64,000 nucleotides of DNA, taken from contig LLEY01000148.1 in the NCBI GenBank assembly GCA_001414485.1, forward strand, positions 62,001-126,000, given 5' to 3'. A program made the translations under genes and the position numbers. The notes below the pieces were generated by a model that made no database searches, had not been told where the DNA came from, and was given only the letters and a program-made list of their open reading frames with translations. Below are positions 1-10,234 of the stretch, in pieces (position 1 is the first letter of the stretch; each line of letters starts with the position of its first letter). The stretch is from Calycina herbarum. Its lineage: Eukaryota; Ascomycota; Leotiomycetes; Helotiales; Pezizellaceae.

Positions 1-740
1 ACGAGAAACCTTGCTCAACACTCCCAGTGCACGAGCGAGTCAACACTTGTCTCACCTCAAGCACTGCAAACATCACAAATACACAGCCTCAACCACCAAA
101 AGACTCACTATATCTCCTTCTCTGCTACAGCGAAGGACGTTACGCGACTCGCTTACTCCAAGTAGACCTTACAAGCAAAGGAGCAGGCTGCGACAAAGCA
201 CTCTTCAAACTCCTCCGCTCAAACTACCAAAGTATGCGAGGAAGATTTATGTCCTACCTCTCATTCCGCACACTCATCAGTATAAAATTCGTTTCCTTCG
301 AACTATACCGAAGTCAACTCGTTGACGTACGAAAACAAGACGACATTCCACCCCCAGAACACACAGACTACCGTTACCAACCTGCACCACCAGAACTCAT
401 CCCGCCAATTGGGGAAAGACACATGATGCATCTCTTCGAACATCCAGATCATGCTGAAGATGAACCTATTTGCCTTGATCGGTTTCCGAAGAAGTTAAAG
501 GATAAACTTTTGTGCCGAGGAGGAAGTAATCCAGGATGGGGATTACAATTTGTAGAAGGTTGGGATATGAAGAAGATTTGGGGATTAGTTTTCTTGCTTT
601 TTGGGATGGGGAGTTTGTTGATTGGTGTTCTTTGGTCGGTGTATGGTCATAGTATACAGGATGCTTTTACCATGGCGGGGTATATGGTCGCGATGGCTAC
701 CGTAAGTATGGGTACTATTCAGGCTTTTCTTATTAGCTGA
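1..740 (+). CDS. 3' part of a membrane-anchored fungal protein of unknown function
   Basis: An open frame runs in from the left edge (first full codon at base 3) to TGA at 738-740, so only the last ~245 codons are seen and the start lies outside the window. The visible part has a soluble segment rich in charged and Pro residues (PPPEHTDYRYQPAPPELIPP, about 345-405). It then has a Trp/Gly-rich linker (NPGWGLQFVEGWDMKKIW) and two hydrophobic helices (about 580-645 and 655-735) that end the protein. The linker followed by two C-terminal helices is a pattern I know from uncharacterised Pezizomycotina proteins, often found next to HET-like or ankyrin genes. Function is unknown. Codon use looks ordinary, and the length and helices make a real gene likely. 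Confidence 0.75.
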   Translation, partial: EKPCSTLPVHERVNTCLTSSTANITNTQPQPPKDSLYLLLCYSEGRYATRLLQVDLTSKGAGCDKALFKLLRSNYQSMRGRFMSYLSFRTLISIKFVSFELYRSQLVDVRKQDDIPPPEHTDYRYQPAPPELIPPIGERHMMHLFEHPDHAEDEPICLDRFPKKLKDKLLCRGGSNPGWGLQFVEGWDMKKIWGLVFLLFGMGSLLIGVLWSVYGHSIQDAFTMAGYMVAMATVSMGTIQAFLIS

Positions 741-950
741 GGAGTACTGGATTCTGTGACGATCTTATTTATATACCCGTTTTAGTCCAATGAACCTTTT
801 TCAAACAAATCAGGTGAACATATGGGGTTGAGCCGCACCGACACGCCACAAGATTAAGTGATGTAGTGTCAACAGAGTTTCAATCAATACAGTATTACAT
901 CTTACCTCAAACTACATAAAAAAACGCTCATTTCCAAAAGCATAACCATA

Positions 951-1601
951 CTATTCCCTAACCTTACGTCCACGGTTCTTCTTGCTTTCCCCAAGTAAAG
1001 TCCGATGCCGTGGGTTCCCTAACCAAAGAACAAAATAAACGCCACTCAGAACCGCAAGGTACACCAATCCAACAAACGCAACTACCAAACGCCATCCCTC
1101 AAACTTAAAATAACGAATATCCTGCCTTGCAGCAAACAGAGACGCTAAATAGAAGTAATAAAACGAAAGATTCCTATCAACATCAATCCTATGTTGATTT
1201 ATAACAACACTTGTGTGTTTCTCCAAAAACCCCTTAGATTCATCATAGACTCCTTGCCTGAAAGCAACACGCCCCAGTAAAAGATAATTTTCAGCAAGAT
1301 CAATGTTAACATTCACACTAGACTTCGAACGCAAAGAAAGAGTATGTTCAAGTATATCACGTGCCTCTTGGAGTTTCCCACTGCACATGAGTTGTGAGGC
1401 TAAGCCCTCCATGGCTTCCAAACTTTTGGAGTGATTTGGACCCCAGTCCATTGTTCGTTCAGAAACTACGGTTTGTAGGAGCTTGAGGGCTTCAATTGTA
1501 TCGCCAGTGTAGCACAGAACTATCCCCAAATGGGATGCAACTCGTATACTAGCTCTGTTTTCGGTTCCGAGCTGTTTTTGATAACTCCATGTGAACTTTC
1601 T
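951..1601 (-). pseudogene. TPR-repeat protein relic (kinesin-light-chain-like)
   Basis: The minus-strand frame from 1601 to 951 is open for about 216 codons and encodes TPR-like helices: an entry motif QLGTENRASIRVASHLGIVL, then helix pairs around GDTIEALKLLQTVV and GKLQEARDILEHTLSL. A single hydrophobic helix (LVVAFVGLVYLAVLSGVYFV) and a basic tail follow. The frame is blocked upstream by TAA at 1602-1604, and there is no ATG before the TPR homology begins. The first in-frame Met lies inside a repeat. This suggests the 3' remnant of a larger TPR protein (NB-ARC/TPR or kinesin-light-chain type) that lost its 5' half. An upstream exon joined by an intron near 1602-1700 cannot be excluded, but I found no convincing acceptor or continuation. 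Confidence 0.6.
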
Positions 1602-1823
1602 TTAATAGATTTTTTGACTCCGGTAGCCTCCATAAGACAGGGATTCTGGGTTATGATTTGAAAACACCCAGGCAACAAGAAAAAATGATTAAAAAAATAC
1701 ACGCAAACTGTTAAGTTGCACGAGGCTAATAAAGAAAATGCAAGAGGCGAACTATGTCAATTTTACATGACCTCTAATGTACATACAGGGTAATTTTACA
1801 AACAAGCCATCAGACACCACCAA

Positions 1824-2824
1824 CTACCAAGAGTAATGTTGTCTCTGAGCAGTGATAGGTCTGTTTGGCAATTGATGCCACACCTTACGGTTCCGGATCT
1901 TCTCTTGTCTCTCTTCGTGTTCACGAATACGGGTCTTCTCTTCCTTCAAGACCACGGTCAACACTATAAGACGTTAGTTCCTGTTTATGAAAGATAAAAT
2001 ATGGAGGAAATGGGAAACCTACTCGTAGTGGGATTCTTCATCATGTAAACCCTTCCTCGCGCCCTCGAATCTGGTGATTGGGTGAACGTGCTCCTCCCAA
2101 CCCATGCCTGCTCAATATACAACCTCGTCGGGTCATCCACACGCACTGTTTTCTTGTCCTTGGTCTGAATATACATCGGCTTGACCTTGGCACCCTGAAC
2201 AGCACCCAATCCCATCGATCGACGAACAATTGCCTCGTTCTTCGCGTGTTCTAAGTGCTCCTTGACGTCCTTTGCGGGTTTCTTGACCGAGAACCTCATC
2301 TGAATGATAGCCTCCTCGACAGTCTTTCCAGTAATCTGCTTCGCAAGCGGAACAAGTTTCTTGACCGAAGTTTTGAAGGCGTGAGATTTAGATATCTGCT
2401 CCCTCTCCTGACGCCTCAATTCTTGTTTCCGCGTCAAACGTCCTCTTTTATGTATCTCCCGCTGCACCATCTTCGTTTCCCATCGTATTCTCGAGTTTGG
2501 ATCTGGGTCCAGTGCTTTGCGGGCTATGCTTCGATCTCTGGGTTCTTGTGGTGGTACATAATCTCCTTCTGCAGTGTCGTCCTCGAAGACAGAGCTACCT
2601 GCGAGGGCTCCTGCTTGTGGCCTGGGAGGAGCTTTGGGCTTGGTATCTTTGAGGTATTTAGAGCCTAGGGAGGAGAGGGGATTTTGGGGACGGGATGTAG
2701 GATCGACGTTGTCCTTCACGCCTGCCCGCTTTTCGAAGAAGCCGAAGAGTGTTCTTCGTTGATATCGGGGGACGAGGAAGTTGAATGAGGGTTGGGAGCT
2801 TGTCAAGGCAGATGCTGTATTCAT
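1824..2824 (-). CDS. MRPL22: Mitochondrial large-subunit ribosomal protein uL22m
   Basis: Exons are 2823..2023 (start ATG at 2824-2822) and 1963..1824, with a 59-nt intron 2022..1964 (donor gtaggt, acceptor tatag). This gives 313 aa. The N-terminus is basic and rich in Arg and Ser (PRYQRRTLFGFF), typical of a mitochondrial presequence. A Pro-rich linker follows, then the uL22 fold (about residues 140-285), with AKQITGKTVEEAIIQMRFS and the C-terminal hook segment VGRSTFTQSPDSRARGRVYMMKNP that lines the exit tunnel in uL22 proteins. The second exon supplies the fungal-type tail LKEEKTRIREHEERQEKIR. Splicing is required: without it the frame ends soon after the domain. It is divergent from PRP24 across about 400 bp. 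Confidence 0.9.
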
Positions 2825-3220
2825 TTAGCATTGGTTTTTCTTGTGTCAATGGAGTATGGAAGTCCCACCCGAGCTCGCAGCGCGCCGTATAGGAAGGTGC
2901 AGACTCATTGCGGATGAATCTGTTGATTTGCTTGTCTCAAACTCCTGGTGAAGCCGGATGATTTCTGGAGATAAAAATAATGTCACGTGCAAGGCAAGGC
3001 TGACCCAAAGGCGGTGACAAGCGGCAGAATCGAAGCTTCCAAGAAACCTGATGTCGCAAGTCAACATCTTGTACAAATCACCACCTTCAAGTAGTTTGAC
3101 TTGCGAACGAATTTCTTTTCTTTTCTTCGAACTTGAGATGGTTATCCGTCCCCATCGACATATTCTTCGGTTCGCGTACCTACGAACCTCACCAGCAAAA
3201 CAATAGACCTTGTCGCAAAC
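2825..3220. promoter_or_regulatory. Divergent intergenic region between MRPL22 and PRP24
   Basis: This 396-bp gap separates two start codons pointing away from each other, so it must hold both promoters and 5' leaders. A long minus-strand open frame crosses it and enters PRP24, but it has no recognisable domain. No TATA box stands out. Confidence 0.5.
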
Positions 3221-6200
3221 ATGGTTGAACCAGTAGGAGAGGACGCATGGCTTGCTCTTGTCGACGAACAAAGTCGTCTGGCAGGAGACTTGGGCCAGCG
3301 AATTGGAGTTGTGGAAGATTACAAACGGGCAACTGATGCGGAACCTTGGTCGAATAAACTATGGCTGGCATATTGCGAATGGGTCTGGTCGCTCTACACA
3401 GACTGTCAAAACGGGGACGCAGGATGGCCAGAAGAGGAGCAAATGATGGGTCAGGAAGTGTTTACCCTCAAAATGGCACTGGATGTGTGGCAGCAGGGTG
3501 CTCTCGCTACGCAATACCGATTGAATGATAGCCATGAGCTTTGGAACCGCTGGATTTCGATTGAGTTGGAACAATTGTCTGGTGCTCCGACCAAGGAACG
3601 AATTGAGCGCGTGAAGGAATTCTTCTTGACCCGATTGCAGATTCCTCATGCGACCTGGGATGAGACTTCGCAGATGTTCTCGACCTTTGTTACGAAATAT
3701 GACGAACCAGCGTGGGAGGCCACTATGGTACGACTTACACAAGTCGCGAAACCGGCAAAAGAATTGTACAGTCTGCGAGAGATATACGAGTTGAAGCTTG
3801 GAAAGGCGATAGAGTTGGGCGATAAAGAGGCTGTGATATTTGTGTGCAAGGAATACTTGGATTGGGAGGTCGCACAGGCAATGCGAAGACCGAAAAAGGG
3901 ACAACCTCAAAGTCCGATGTACCTCTGTGTCGCATTGTTTGAGCGAGTGTTATGCTCCACCAGCCTCGGTCTGGATCCGGAAGTTTGGGAAGATTACATT
4001 ACATTCATTTCCAGTTCCAAAAAGGATATCCAAGAGGGTTCACTTCCTGATATCCTCTCTGTGGTTCCAAGAGCAACTGCGCATTGTCCATGGTCTGGAA
4101 CTCTCTGGGCTCGATATATACTTTGTGCAGAAGCTAAGAATCTGCACTTCTCAACCATGGAACAAATCAAGCATGCCGCAACGAGTACAGGCGACTTGGA
4201 TCGAGATGGGATGGGAGGCGTAGTCGAATTCTATGTTGCTTGGGGTAGCTTCTTGAAAAGGAGGGCTACAGCTCCAAATGCGACAGACGAGGACGTTGAT
4301 ATTGCAGATATGGGTCTACCAACAGCAATTGAGAGCGTAGAAGAATGGGGCCAGAGACGACATGGCCAAGAAAATTGGAAAGGAGACCCAATGTTCAGAA
4401 TGGAAAGATTGTTTATTCAATACCTGACCCAAAAGGGAACGGCCAGTAGTTTGGAAGAAGCGCGGGGTTATTGGAGACGTCTTGTCCATAGTTGTGGTGA
4501 CAGTTATGAATTCTGGCAACAGTATTATCTTTGGGAGATGACCATTCGAGGCGCAAATGAGCCTCCGACTCTTGCTACATCGGTTTTGCATCAGGCCGTT
4601 TATAGGCACAATCTGGATTGGCCGGAAAAGATGATGGAAATTTATCTGCGCCATTGTAACAACAACGAGGATGTGGATGCTCTTCTAAAAGCCATGAATG
4701 CTCTTCGCAAAATCTCGAAGAATGTAGCCAAGAGACGGCAGAAAGAAGCGGCAGACGCGGCTGCATTGTATGCTCAAGCTCAACCCGAGGTTCCCGCAGC
4801 CACTGGACCACAAGATTCAACGCCTGGATCAAAGAGAAAGCGGGAAGCTGAACCAGATGAGGCTGATGGGAGTACTGCCAAGAAGGCGAAGAATGCTGCT
4901 GATCAAGAAGCTTTGCGAGAGCAGCATTTGAAGCGAGATCGTGAGAACACGACAGTCTTGGTTACCAACCTACCAGCAGAGGCTACTCAGACAAAAGTTC
5001 GACAATACTTCAAGGAATATGGTCACATCAACAGCATCACCTTGAAAAAGGAGAAGGATGAGACTTCCTCGACAGCATTGATCGAGTTTCGTTCCCCCCA
5101 AGATGTGCAGTCTGCTCTATTACGAGATGGAAAATACTTTGTGGATAGGCAGATCAAAGTTGAGGCGGCAACAGGATTGACTCTTTATGTTACCAACTTT
5201 CCCCCGACTGCCGACGATGCATACCTCAAGAAGCTGTTCGCCGAATGCGGAGAGGTATTTAGCATTCGTTGGCCAAGTCTAAAGTACAACACCACCCGGC
5301 GATTCTGCTATGTGTCTTTCCGTACTCAGCAAGCAGCAGCCGCGGCCACCAAACTTGATGGACAATCACTTGGCGGTATGTACAAGCTGCTAGCAAAGTA
5401 CTCGGACCCAGGCAACAAAAAGGATCGTGAAGGTGCTATGGCTGAAGGTCGCGAACTTCATATCACTGGTATTGATTTTGCACTTACAGAGGCAGACCTG
5501 AAAGAGACCTTTGGAAAATATGGAAATATCGACAAGGTCCGAATTTTGAAGAACGCCAATGGACAGAGCAAAGGTGCAGGTTTCATCTCCTTTGAGAAGA
5601 AGGAAGAAGCTACAGCAGCCTTGGATCTAGATAAGACGAAGCTAAAGTCTCGAGTTTTGAATGTAGAGTTGTCTCTGGGCAAGAACTACAAACCAACAGC
5701 CACTGCAAAGGGATCCTCCATGTCGCCGGCCCCTGATGCAGACGGCGATTCTGCCATGTCTCCATCCCCAGCTCCAGAGTCTCATCTAAACACCCATACA
5801 CAACATGCCCCGAATCGTACGGAGATCACGAATCGAACAGTCACTTTGATGAATATCCCCGATACTGTCAATGACGCTCGAGTCCGCGCACTTGTCGAAC
5901 CCTACGGTGAACTGGTCAAACTGGTCCTACGACCCGACCATCAAGGTGCTATCATCGAGTTCGCCGATGCCACCTCTGCCGGTCGCGCAGCATTAGGCCT
6001 CGAGAATCACGAAATCGCTCCCGGAAGAAAACTCAGAACTGGCGGTCTGAAAGACCTCTTCTCCGAAAAGGGGGAGGTAAGAACCGATAAAATCCTCATC
6101 GGAAAGGAAGCAAAGAAAGCTGCTGCTAAAACGCCTTCTTTTATGCAACCCAGTGCTCCAATACGAAGACCTGGTGCAGGAGGAAGAGGGGGTTTGGGCA

Positions 6201-6346
6201 CGAAGAGGGGATTGGGATTTGTAGCTGCTGCTGCGAAGAAGGTCGATGGTGATTCTGGTGTAAAGGAGAAAGATGTTAATGGAGCGGAGGAGAAGAAGAC
6301 GAAAAGTAATGCTGATTTCAAGGCTATTTTTGCTGCTGGGAAGTAA
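3221..6346 (+). CDS. PRP24: Prp24/SART3-type U4/U6 snRNP recycling factor (HAT repeats + four RRMs)
   Basis: A single uninterrupted frame of 1041 aa starts at ATG 3221. The N-terminal ~450 residues are Trp-rich HAT (half-TPR) helices, e.g. EPWSNKLWLAYCEWVW and DSYEFWQQYYLWEM. A Lys-rich nuclear-localisation-type stretch lies near residues 533-555 (KRKREAEPDEADGSTAKKAK). Four RRMs follow, starting near residues 573 (VLVTNLPAEATQTKVRQYF), 651 (LYVTNFPPTADDAYLKKLF), 743 (LHITGIDFALTEADLKETF) and 871 (VTLMNIPDTVNDARVRALV). The last 12 residues, SNADFKAIFAAG, match the Lsm-interaction motif (SNxDFRxxF-like) found at the end of Prp24 and SART3. In the known family this protein promotes U4/U6 annealing with Lsm2-8 after each splicing cycle. 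Yeast Prp24 lacks HAT repeats, whereas SART3 and filamentous-fungal forms have them. Absence of introns in so long a gene is mildly unusual here. Confidence 0.93.
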   Translation: MVEPVGEDAWLALVDEQSRLAGDLGQRIGVVEDYKRATDAEPWSNKLWLAYCEWVWSLYTDCQNGDAGWPEEEQMMGQEVFTLKMALDVWQQGALATQYRLNDSHELWNRWISIELEQLSGAPTKERIERVKEFFLTRLQIPHATWDETSQMFSTFVTKYDEPAWEATMVRLTQVAKPAKELYSLREIYELKLGKAIELGDKEAVIFVCKEYLDWEVAQAMRRPKKGQPQSPMYLCVALFERVLCSTSLGLDPEVWEDYITFISSSKKDIQEGSLPDILSVVPRATAHCPWSGTLWARYILCAEAKNLHFSTMEQIKHAATSTGDLDRDGMGGVVEFYVAWGSFLKRRATAPNATDEDVDIADMGLPTAIESVEEWGQRRHGQENWKGDPMFRMERLFIQYLTQKGTASSLEEARGYWRRLVHSCGDSYEFWQQYYLWEMTIRGANEPPTLATSVLHQAVYRHNLDWPEKMMEIYLRHCNNNEDVDALLKAMNALRKISKNVAKRRQKEAADAAALYAQAQPEVPAATGPQDSTPGSKRKREAEPDEADGSTAKKAKNAADQEALREQHLKRDRENTTVLVTNLPAEATQTKVRQYFKEYGHINSITLKKEKDETSSTALIEFRSPQDVQSALLRDGKYFVDRQIKVEAATGLTLYVTNFPPTADDAYLKKLFAECGEVFSIRWPSLKYNTTRRFCYVSFRTQQAAAAATKLDGQSLGGMYKLLAKYSDPGNKKDREGAMAEGRELHITGIDFALTEADLKETFGKYGNIDKVRILKNANGQSKGAGFISFEKKEEATAALDLDKTKLKSRVLNVELSLGKNYKPTATAKGSSMSPAPDADGDSAMSPSPAPESHLNTHTQHAPNRTEITNRTVTLMNIPDTVNDARVRALVEPYGELVKLVLRPDHQGAIIEFADATSAGRAALGLENHEIAPGRKLRTGGLKDLFSEKGEVRTDKILIGKEAKKAAAKTPSFMQPSAPIRRPGAGGRGGLGTKRGLGFVAAAAKKVDGDSGVKEKDVNGAEEKKTKSNADFKAIFAAGK

Positions 6347-6877
6347 GAGGTGGTGCTAGTGGTGTAGCTAGGCTGTAAGTTTTTATGGGTGGAGGATTAA
6401 TACCAGGCTTATGGCCACATGGGAAGGAGGACTGGTGGGCAAAATAATTGAATCGATTTGCTCTGTATCATGAGGATGTTCTTGCTGAAATGGTGATTTA
6501 GATTTAACTCTGCTACAATCAACACCAGGAATACATCGGAGATAAGTGCTGACAAACTCCTCTACTGCTGACTCACGATGGACCAAAGACTCCCCGTCTT
6601 GAGTTATGGTTTTGTGATTACTGATCTGAAGGAACCAATAGCATCGATTTCTTCGTATAGAGGATTCGGGGTCGTGGCTGGATGGAGTTATGTAAACCCC
6701 ACTATTTCCCAATGGGGGATTTGGATCGCATATGTAGTCACCTTGCTTGGGCACAGTGAGCTTGAGTTTGGAGAGCTGAACAGTTATTCTGTATCTGAAA
6801 ATCCAATCGATATTAGCAAGGAAACATAAATCGGGCAAAAGAAAAGAAGTTGAGATTACTATTGAGATTTTTGGAAG
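6347..6877. other. Intergenic, no firm gene
   Basis: Between PRP24 and the bZIP gene. A minus-strand frame covers it (7030-6383). Within it, a segment from about 6804 follows a good splice-acceptor-like ttttcag and encodes non-repetitive sequence (YRITVQLSKLKLTVPK, then GDYICDPNPPLGNSGVYI). I recognise no domain and cannot support a full gene model. Confidence 0.3.
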
Positions 6878-8258
6878 ATGGAGAATGGAGGGAAAACAAG
6901 TGGGAAGAGGGGGAGGGGGAGACCGAAGAAGGAGAGTCAGGATGTGGATATTGATGTTTGTTTCCCTTTCTTTGCTCTTATAGTCGTTTCGTGTTTTCAT
7001 TTTCTTCTCATATTCAAGACTCCTTCTCACGTCCCTCTCATATCACATCGTGTCTCTGATAACCCACTCTCTGGTGCTCTTAACACTTTCATCCTTTCTC
7101 ACCGTCTCTCTCATATCCGAGCCCATATGTTAAACAACCCCACAGAACCAAAGAACTCGCGTTCGACGAGCTCAGATCGCCTACCGAAAAAGAAAAGAAG
7201 AACGTCAAGCTCAGACTGAGAAAAGAGTAAAAGATTTAGAAGATGTAGTTGAGCAGATGACAAATGAGTTTGTCGGGTTCAGCGAGAGGCTTTTGAAGAG
7301 GAATGGAGCGGGAGTTGGGGGAGTAGATGATGGGGTTGTTATTGACGTTCGAGGTGTTCTGGGGAGATTTCTGGACTTGGGAAGACGGGCTGCTGGAGAT
7401 GGTGAGGATGAGGAAGTAGACGAGGTTATGGAAGATGAGTGTACTTCCATACAAGCCATTACTCACCCCACCACCTACGATCCACACCCTCTAAACGATC
7501 AAGGTACAATCCAAATAACGGAAACCTTCGACCCTTACATCAACACTATCTGGTCGTCCAACCCAACCCTCACAGATAACAGCATAGTCCCCTACATCCT
7601 CTCCGGCCGAGACAGTTTCGCCTCCCGTCTCTACTTCGACACCATAACATTAGCAGTGCGTTCCCTCCGCGGCGACGACCCATTTGACTTCGCAGCATCT
7701 ATATTCCGCTACAAACTCCCCTATTGCACGCGTTCCGACCTTTTCAAAATCATAGCGGGGATTTTGGAAATGCTTCTCTTAGGAACGAATAAAATCCCCC
7801 CCGGTGCGAACCCCCAAACCGATTTCCCGGATGTGACAACAGGTCATAACATCCCATGCAATGCAACAGCAATAGTAGCAGAAACAATCCACGCAGAAAA
7901 CTTGAACGAGGAGGAGTATTTATCGACCTGGCAGGTAGAAACTTACATCAAAGATCGTTGGGGGATAGGCTTGGATAGTAACGCAGTTCGCATCCAACGA
8001 CGGCCTGAAGAAGCGCTGTGTCCGATTAAGAGGGATAGGACGAGACCGGATTACGAGAGTGTGATGTTTGCGCCTACTTTGCTGCCGGGGTTTTGGAGGG
8101 ATAGTCAGATTATACTTAGTGCTGATGGACTTGTTGAGAGGTTGAAGGTTAGATGTATTACGCTGGGGGCGGGGCCGAGGTGGCATGTTGATGCGATTGA
8201 GGAGGCGATTGTGGAGTTTTTTGAGGAGAATAGGGAGAGGATTATTGAGGTTGTTTGA
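6878..8258 (+). CDS. AT-hook/bZIP transcription factor
   Basis: Exon 1 is 6878..6955 (ATG at 6878) and exon 2 is 7146..8258, both in phase 0, joined across a ~190-nt intron with acceptor ccccacag. The product is 396 aa. Exon 1 carries a textbook AT-hook core (KRGRGRPKK). Exon 2 opens with a fungal bZIP basic region (TRVRRAQIAYRKRKEERQ) leading into a short zipper (KRVKDLEDVVEQM...). After an acidic linker, the remaining ~280 residues form a folded region like those of fungal bZIPs related to AP-1-like regulators: FASRLYFDTITLAVRSL, SDLFKIIAGILEMLLLGTN, then a region ending in an acidic helix. The basic region is seen only after splicing. The donor (gtttgt) is weak, so the exact boundary could shift, but the joined frame is continuous. 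It is probably nuclear with unknown targets. Confidence 0.82.
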
Positions 8259-8857
8259 TTTGAAGTAGGATGGAGGGTTGTGAGGATTTACTAAAAAGTT
8301 TTTTGAAAAGAATACTTCTCAACTCGATCTTGAACTTGTTTATTTAACAAAATGAAGGAGATGGATAAGAAGTGAGATGAGGATACTTGGTAAGGCTCCC
8401 TAAGCTTTGGAATTTGCTACACTTTTTGACCGCGGAATATGACACTTCAATATTAGAGGAAGAATAGCTCATTATCAGTAACAAGTTAGGGCCACCATGG
8501 GGTGCAGGAATTCGCAACTGGTCAAAAGGAGAGTAGTGCCTCTACGCCAATCCTTTAATTGTTCAGCTAGGACTCGGAAAATTAATTCGATTACCTAACA
8601 AGGTTCGAACAATTGGATTTATTTCCAGAAAAGTTCGGGAAAAATATAGAACAGCAAGTGCCTCGGACGAATTCCTGTAACCCCTGGTGGGGCCATAACA
8701 GTAGTAGAGCAAGATGGCCAAGGCGCTGGTCTGAGGACCTGTTGTATCAATATAAATTCTTCAATTATTGTAATAAATTAATACCTCCAACCTCCCATAG
8801 CAACCAGACGCCCATATCCCTCACAAAATCAAGCAACCAAACACAACTTCCCCCCAA
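8259..8857. other. Intergenic between convergent genes
   Basis: 3' flanks of the bZIP gene (+) and the membrane-protein gene (-). It contains no ORF with domain-like content, and the longest frame (from 8613, +) is low-complexity and non-ATG. Confidence 0.5.
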
Positions 8858-9661
8858 CTATACCATATTCCTTCCACTCTTCTCCTTAATCCCCAAACCA
8901 ACATGATGCACAACCCCTTCCCCCATATCCCTCTCATGCACCCTCCTAACCCCCCTCAAAAGCACAAAATAATACAACCCATACAAAGCACCGCAAACCA
9001 CCAGCGCCCCCGCCGTCACGCCCCCCGTAATCCTAGCCGTCTTCCCCCAACTCCCCTCCCGACTCCCATAAACACCCACCAGCGTCCCCAGCAAGCCCAC
9101 AGCACTATTCATCACGCCCGGCATGAAGACCCTGTTACAAAGCCAAATGTAGTTACTCCTATGACTCCAGAATACCCAGAGCATACCTAGGATCCCTATG
9201 CCGGAGGAGATGGAGGCGAGGACTAGGAGGGGGATATGTTGTATAGACGAGAGGACGGTTTCTGTAGTCCCCGAATGTGAGGTTTTCGATAAAGTGGTGA
9301 AAGTCCCGGGGAAGATTATAAATCCTGCTAGCAAGAGCCAGGTACTCAGGCCTGCGAGGATGTTGTGCGATGTGGGGATTGTGTCGAGGGCTAGGAGCAT
9401 GCGCATGTATTCTGTTTGGGGGGCTGGGAAGGTGCCGGCTGGATGAAGGGTTGGGTGAGTGTAATTCGTGTTGTAAGTCTTTGCAGAGGAGGTTGTTGAG
9501 AATGAGGAGTTGGAGTGAGATGGTTTAGGTGGGTAGATTTGTTGAGGGGGTGGGTGGGATGCGCTGAAGGGCATTTTTGGGATGTGGAGGGGTGGCGGAG
9601 TGCGAAGATGGGACATTGCTCGTGAACCGAGGGTTTTTGGTTGAGTATTTTTTGATGCCAT
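8858..9661 (-). CDS. Conserved-looking four-helix membrane protein, function unknown
   Basis: Uninterrupted 267 aa from ATG at 9661. The first ~85 residues are Pro/Ser/Thr-rich and presumably cytosolic. Four hydrophobic segments follow: ILAGLSTWLLLAGFIIFPGTF, VLSSIQHIPLLVLASISSGIG plus ILGMLWVFW, NSAVGLLGTLVGVYGS, and ITGGVTAGALVVCGALYGLY. A basic linker (SHRSNYIWLCNR) sits between the second and third. The arrangement matches small hypothetical membrane proteins common in Pezizomycotina. No catalytic motif is visible. GC-rich codons at the 3' end of the gene give spurious long frames on the opposite strand. Confidence 0.75.
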   Translation of the reverse strand: MASKNTQPKTLGSRAMSHLRTPPPLHIPKMPFSASHPPPQQIYPPKPSHSNSSFSTTSSAKTYNTNYTHPTLHPAGTFPAPQTEYMRMLLALDTIPTSHNILAGLSTWLLLAGFIIFPGTFTTLSKTSHSGTTETVLSSIQHIPLLVLASISSGIGILGMLWVFWSHRSNYIWLCNRVFMPGVMNSAVGLLGTLVGVYGSREGSWGKTARITGGVTAGALVVCGALYGLYYFVLLRGVRRVHERDMGEGVVHHVGLGIKEKSGRNMV

Positions 9662-10234
9662 TTTGAGGGTTGAGGGAGGCTGAGGATATAGTGATTATCG
9701 ACGATCAACGTCGTTGTATAGGGAAAAAATAGTTGAAGGAGAAATAAAGCGTAACGTTATTATTCACACAACAAGAAAGAAAGGTACAAAAGAAAAACGA
9801 AAATTGACTCGAATGGGGGAACGAAAAACAATTCAACCACTGGCTGGCATTGTACATATGTACACTCAAATCTATTTCAAGCACTTGCTTGCTCATCTGG
9901 GTCTGCGGCAAAGCGCTTGTGATTCCATCACGAAGCGCGATACTGCGTCTCTTGGTCGTTACAGATGTTGGATGTGGAGTCAGGTACAATCGACGGAGAG
10001 CCTCTCGATGTACCAATGTCAAGATGTTCTGTTTTTGGAGAGCGTCTGTTTCGTGTCATCGTGGCCAATCAATGTGGTTGTTGAAGATAAAGTTGAAATT
10101 CGCTTCGTGCCACAAGCGCTTGCAAGATGACAGGGGCGTCTCAAGATCTTGATTGGCTGACAATCAAAGCGGGTAGTATCGAGAATATTTTGAAGAGCAA
10201 GTACTGTAATAATCGCACTCAATTCCAGTACCGC
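9662..10234. other. Intergenic, no gene seen
   Basis: This is the 5' flank of the membrane-protein gene and the 3' flank of the SDR gene. Frames on both strands are open for about 100 codons but mostly lack ATG starts and show no domain-like pattern. Confidence 0.5.

Noticed and set aside
2846..3371. Minus-strand open frames crossing the MRPL22/PRP24 gap into PRP24
   Set aside because: They overlap the start of PRP24 on the opposite strand, carry no domain and have no ATG-to-domain logic.
3359..3910. 183-codon minus-strand frame inside PRP24
   Set aside because: Antisense shadow of a well-supported HAT-repeat coding region.
6383..7030. 215-codon minus-strand frame between PRP24 and bZIP
   Set aside because: It overlaps exon 1 of the bZIP gene; a segment looks coding-like after a splice acceptor, but no family or full exon structure could be supported.
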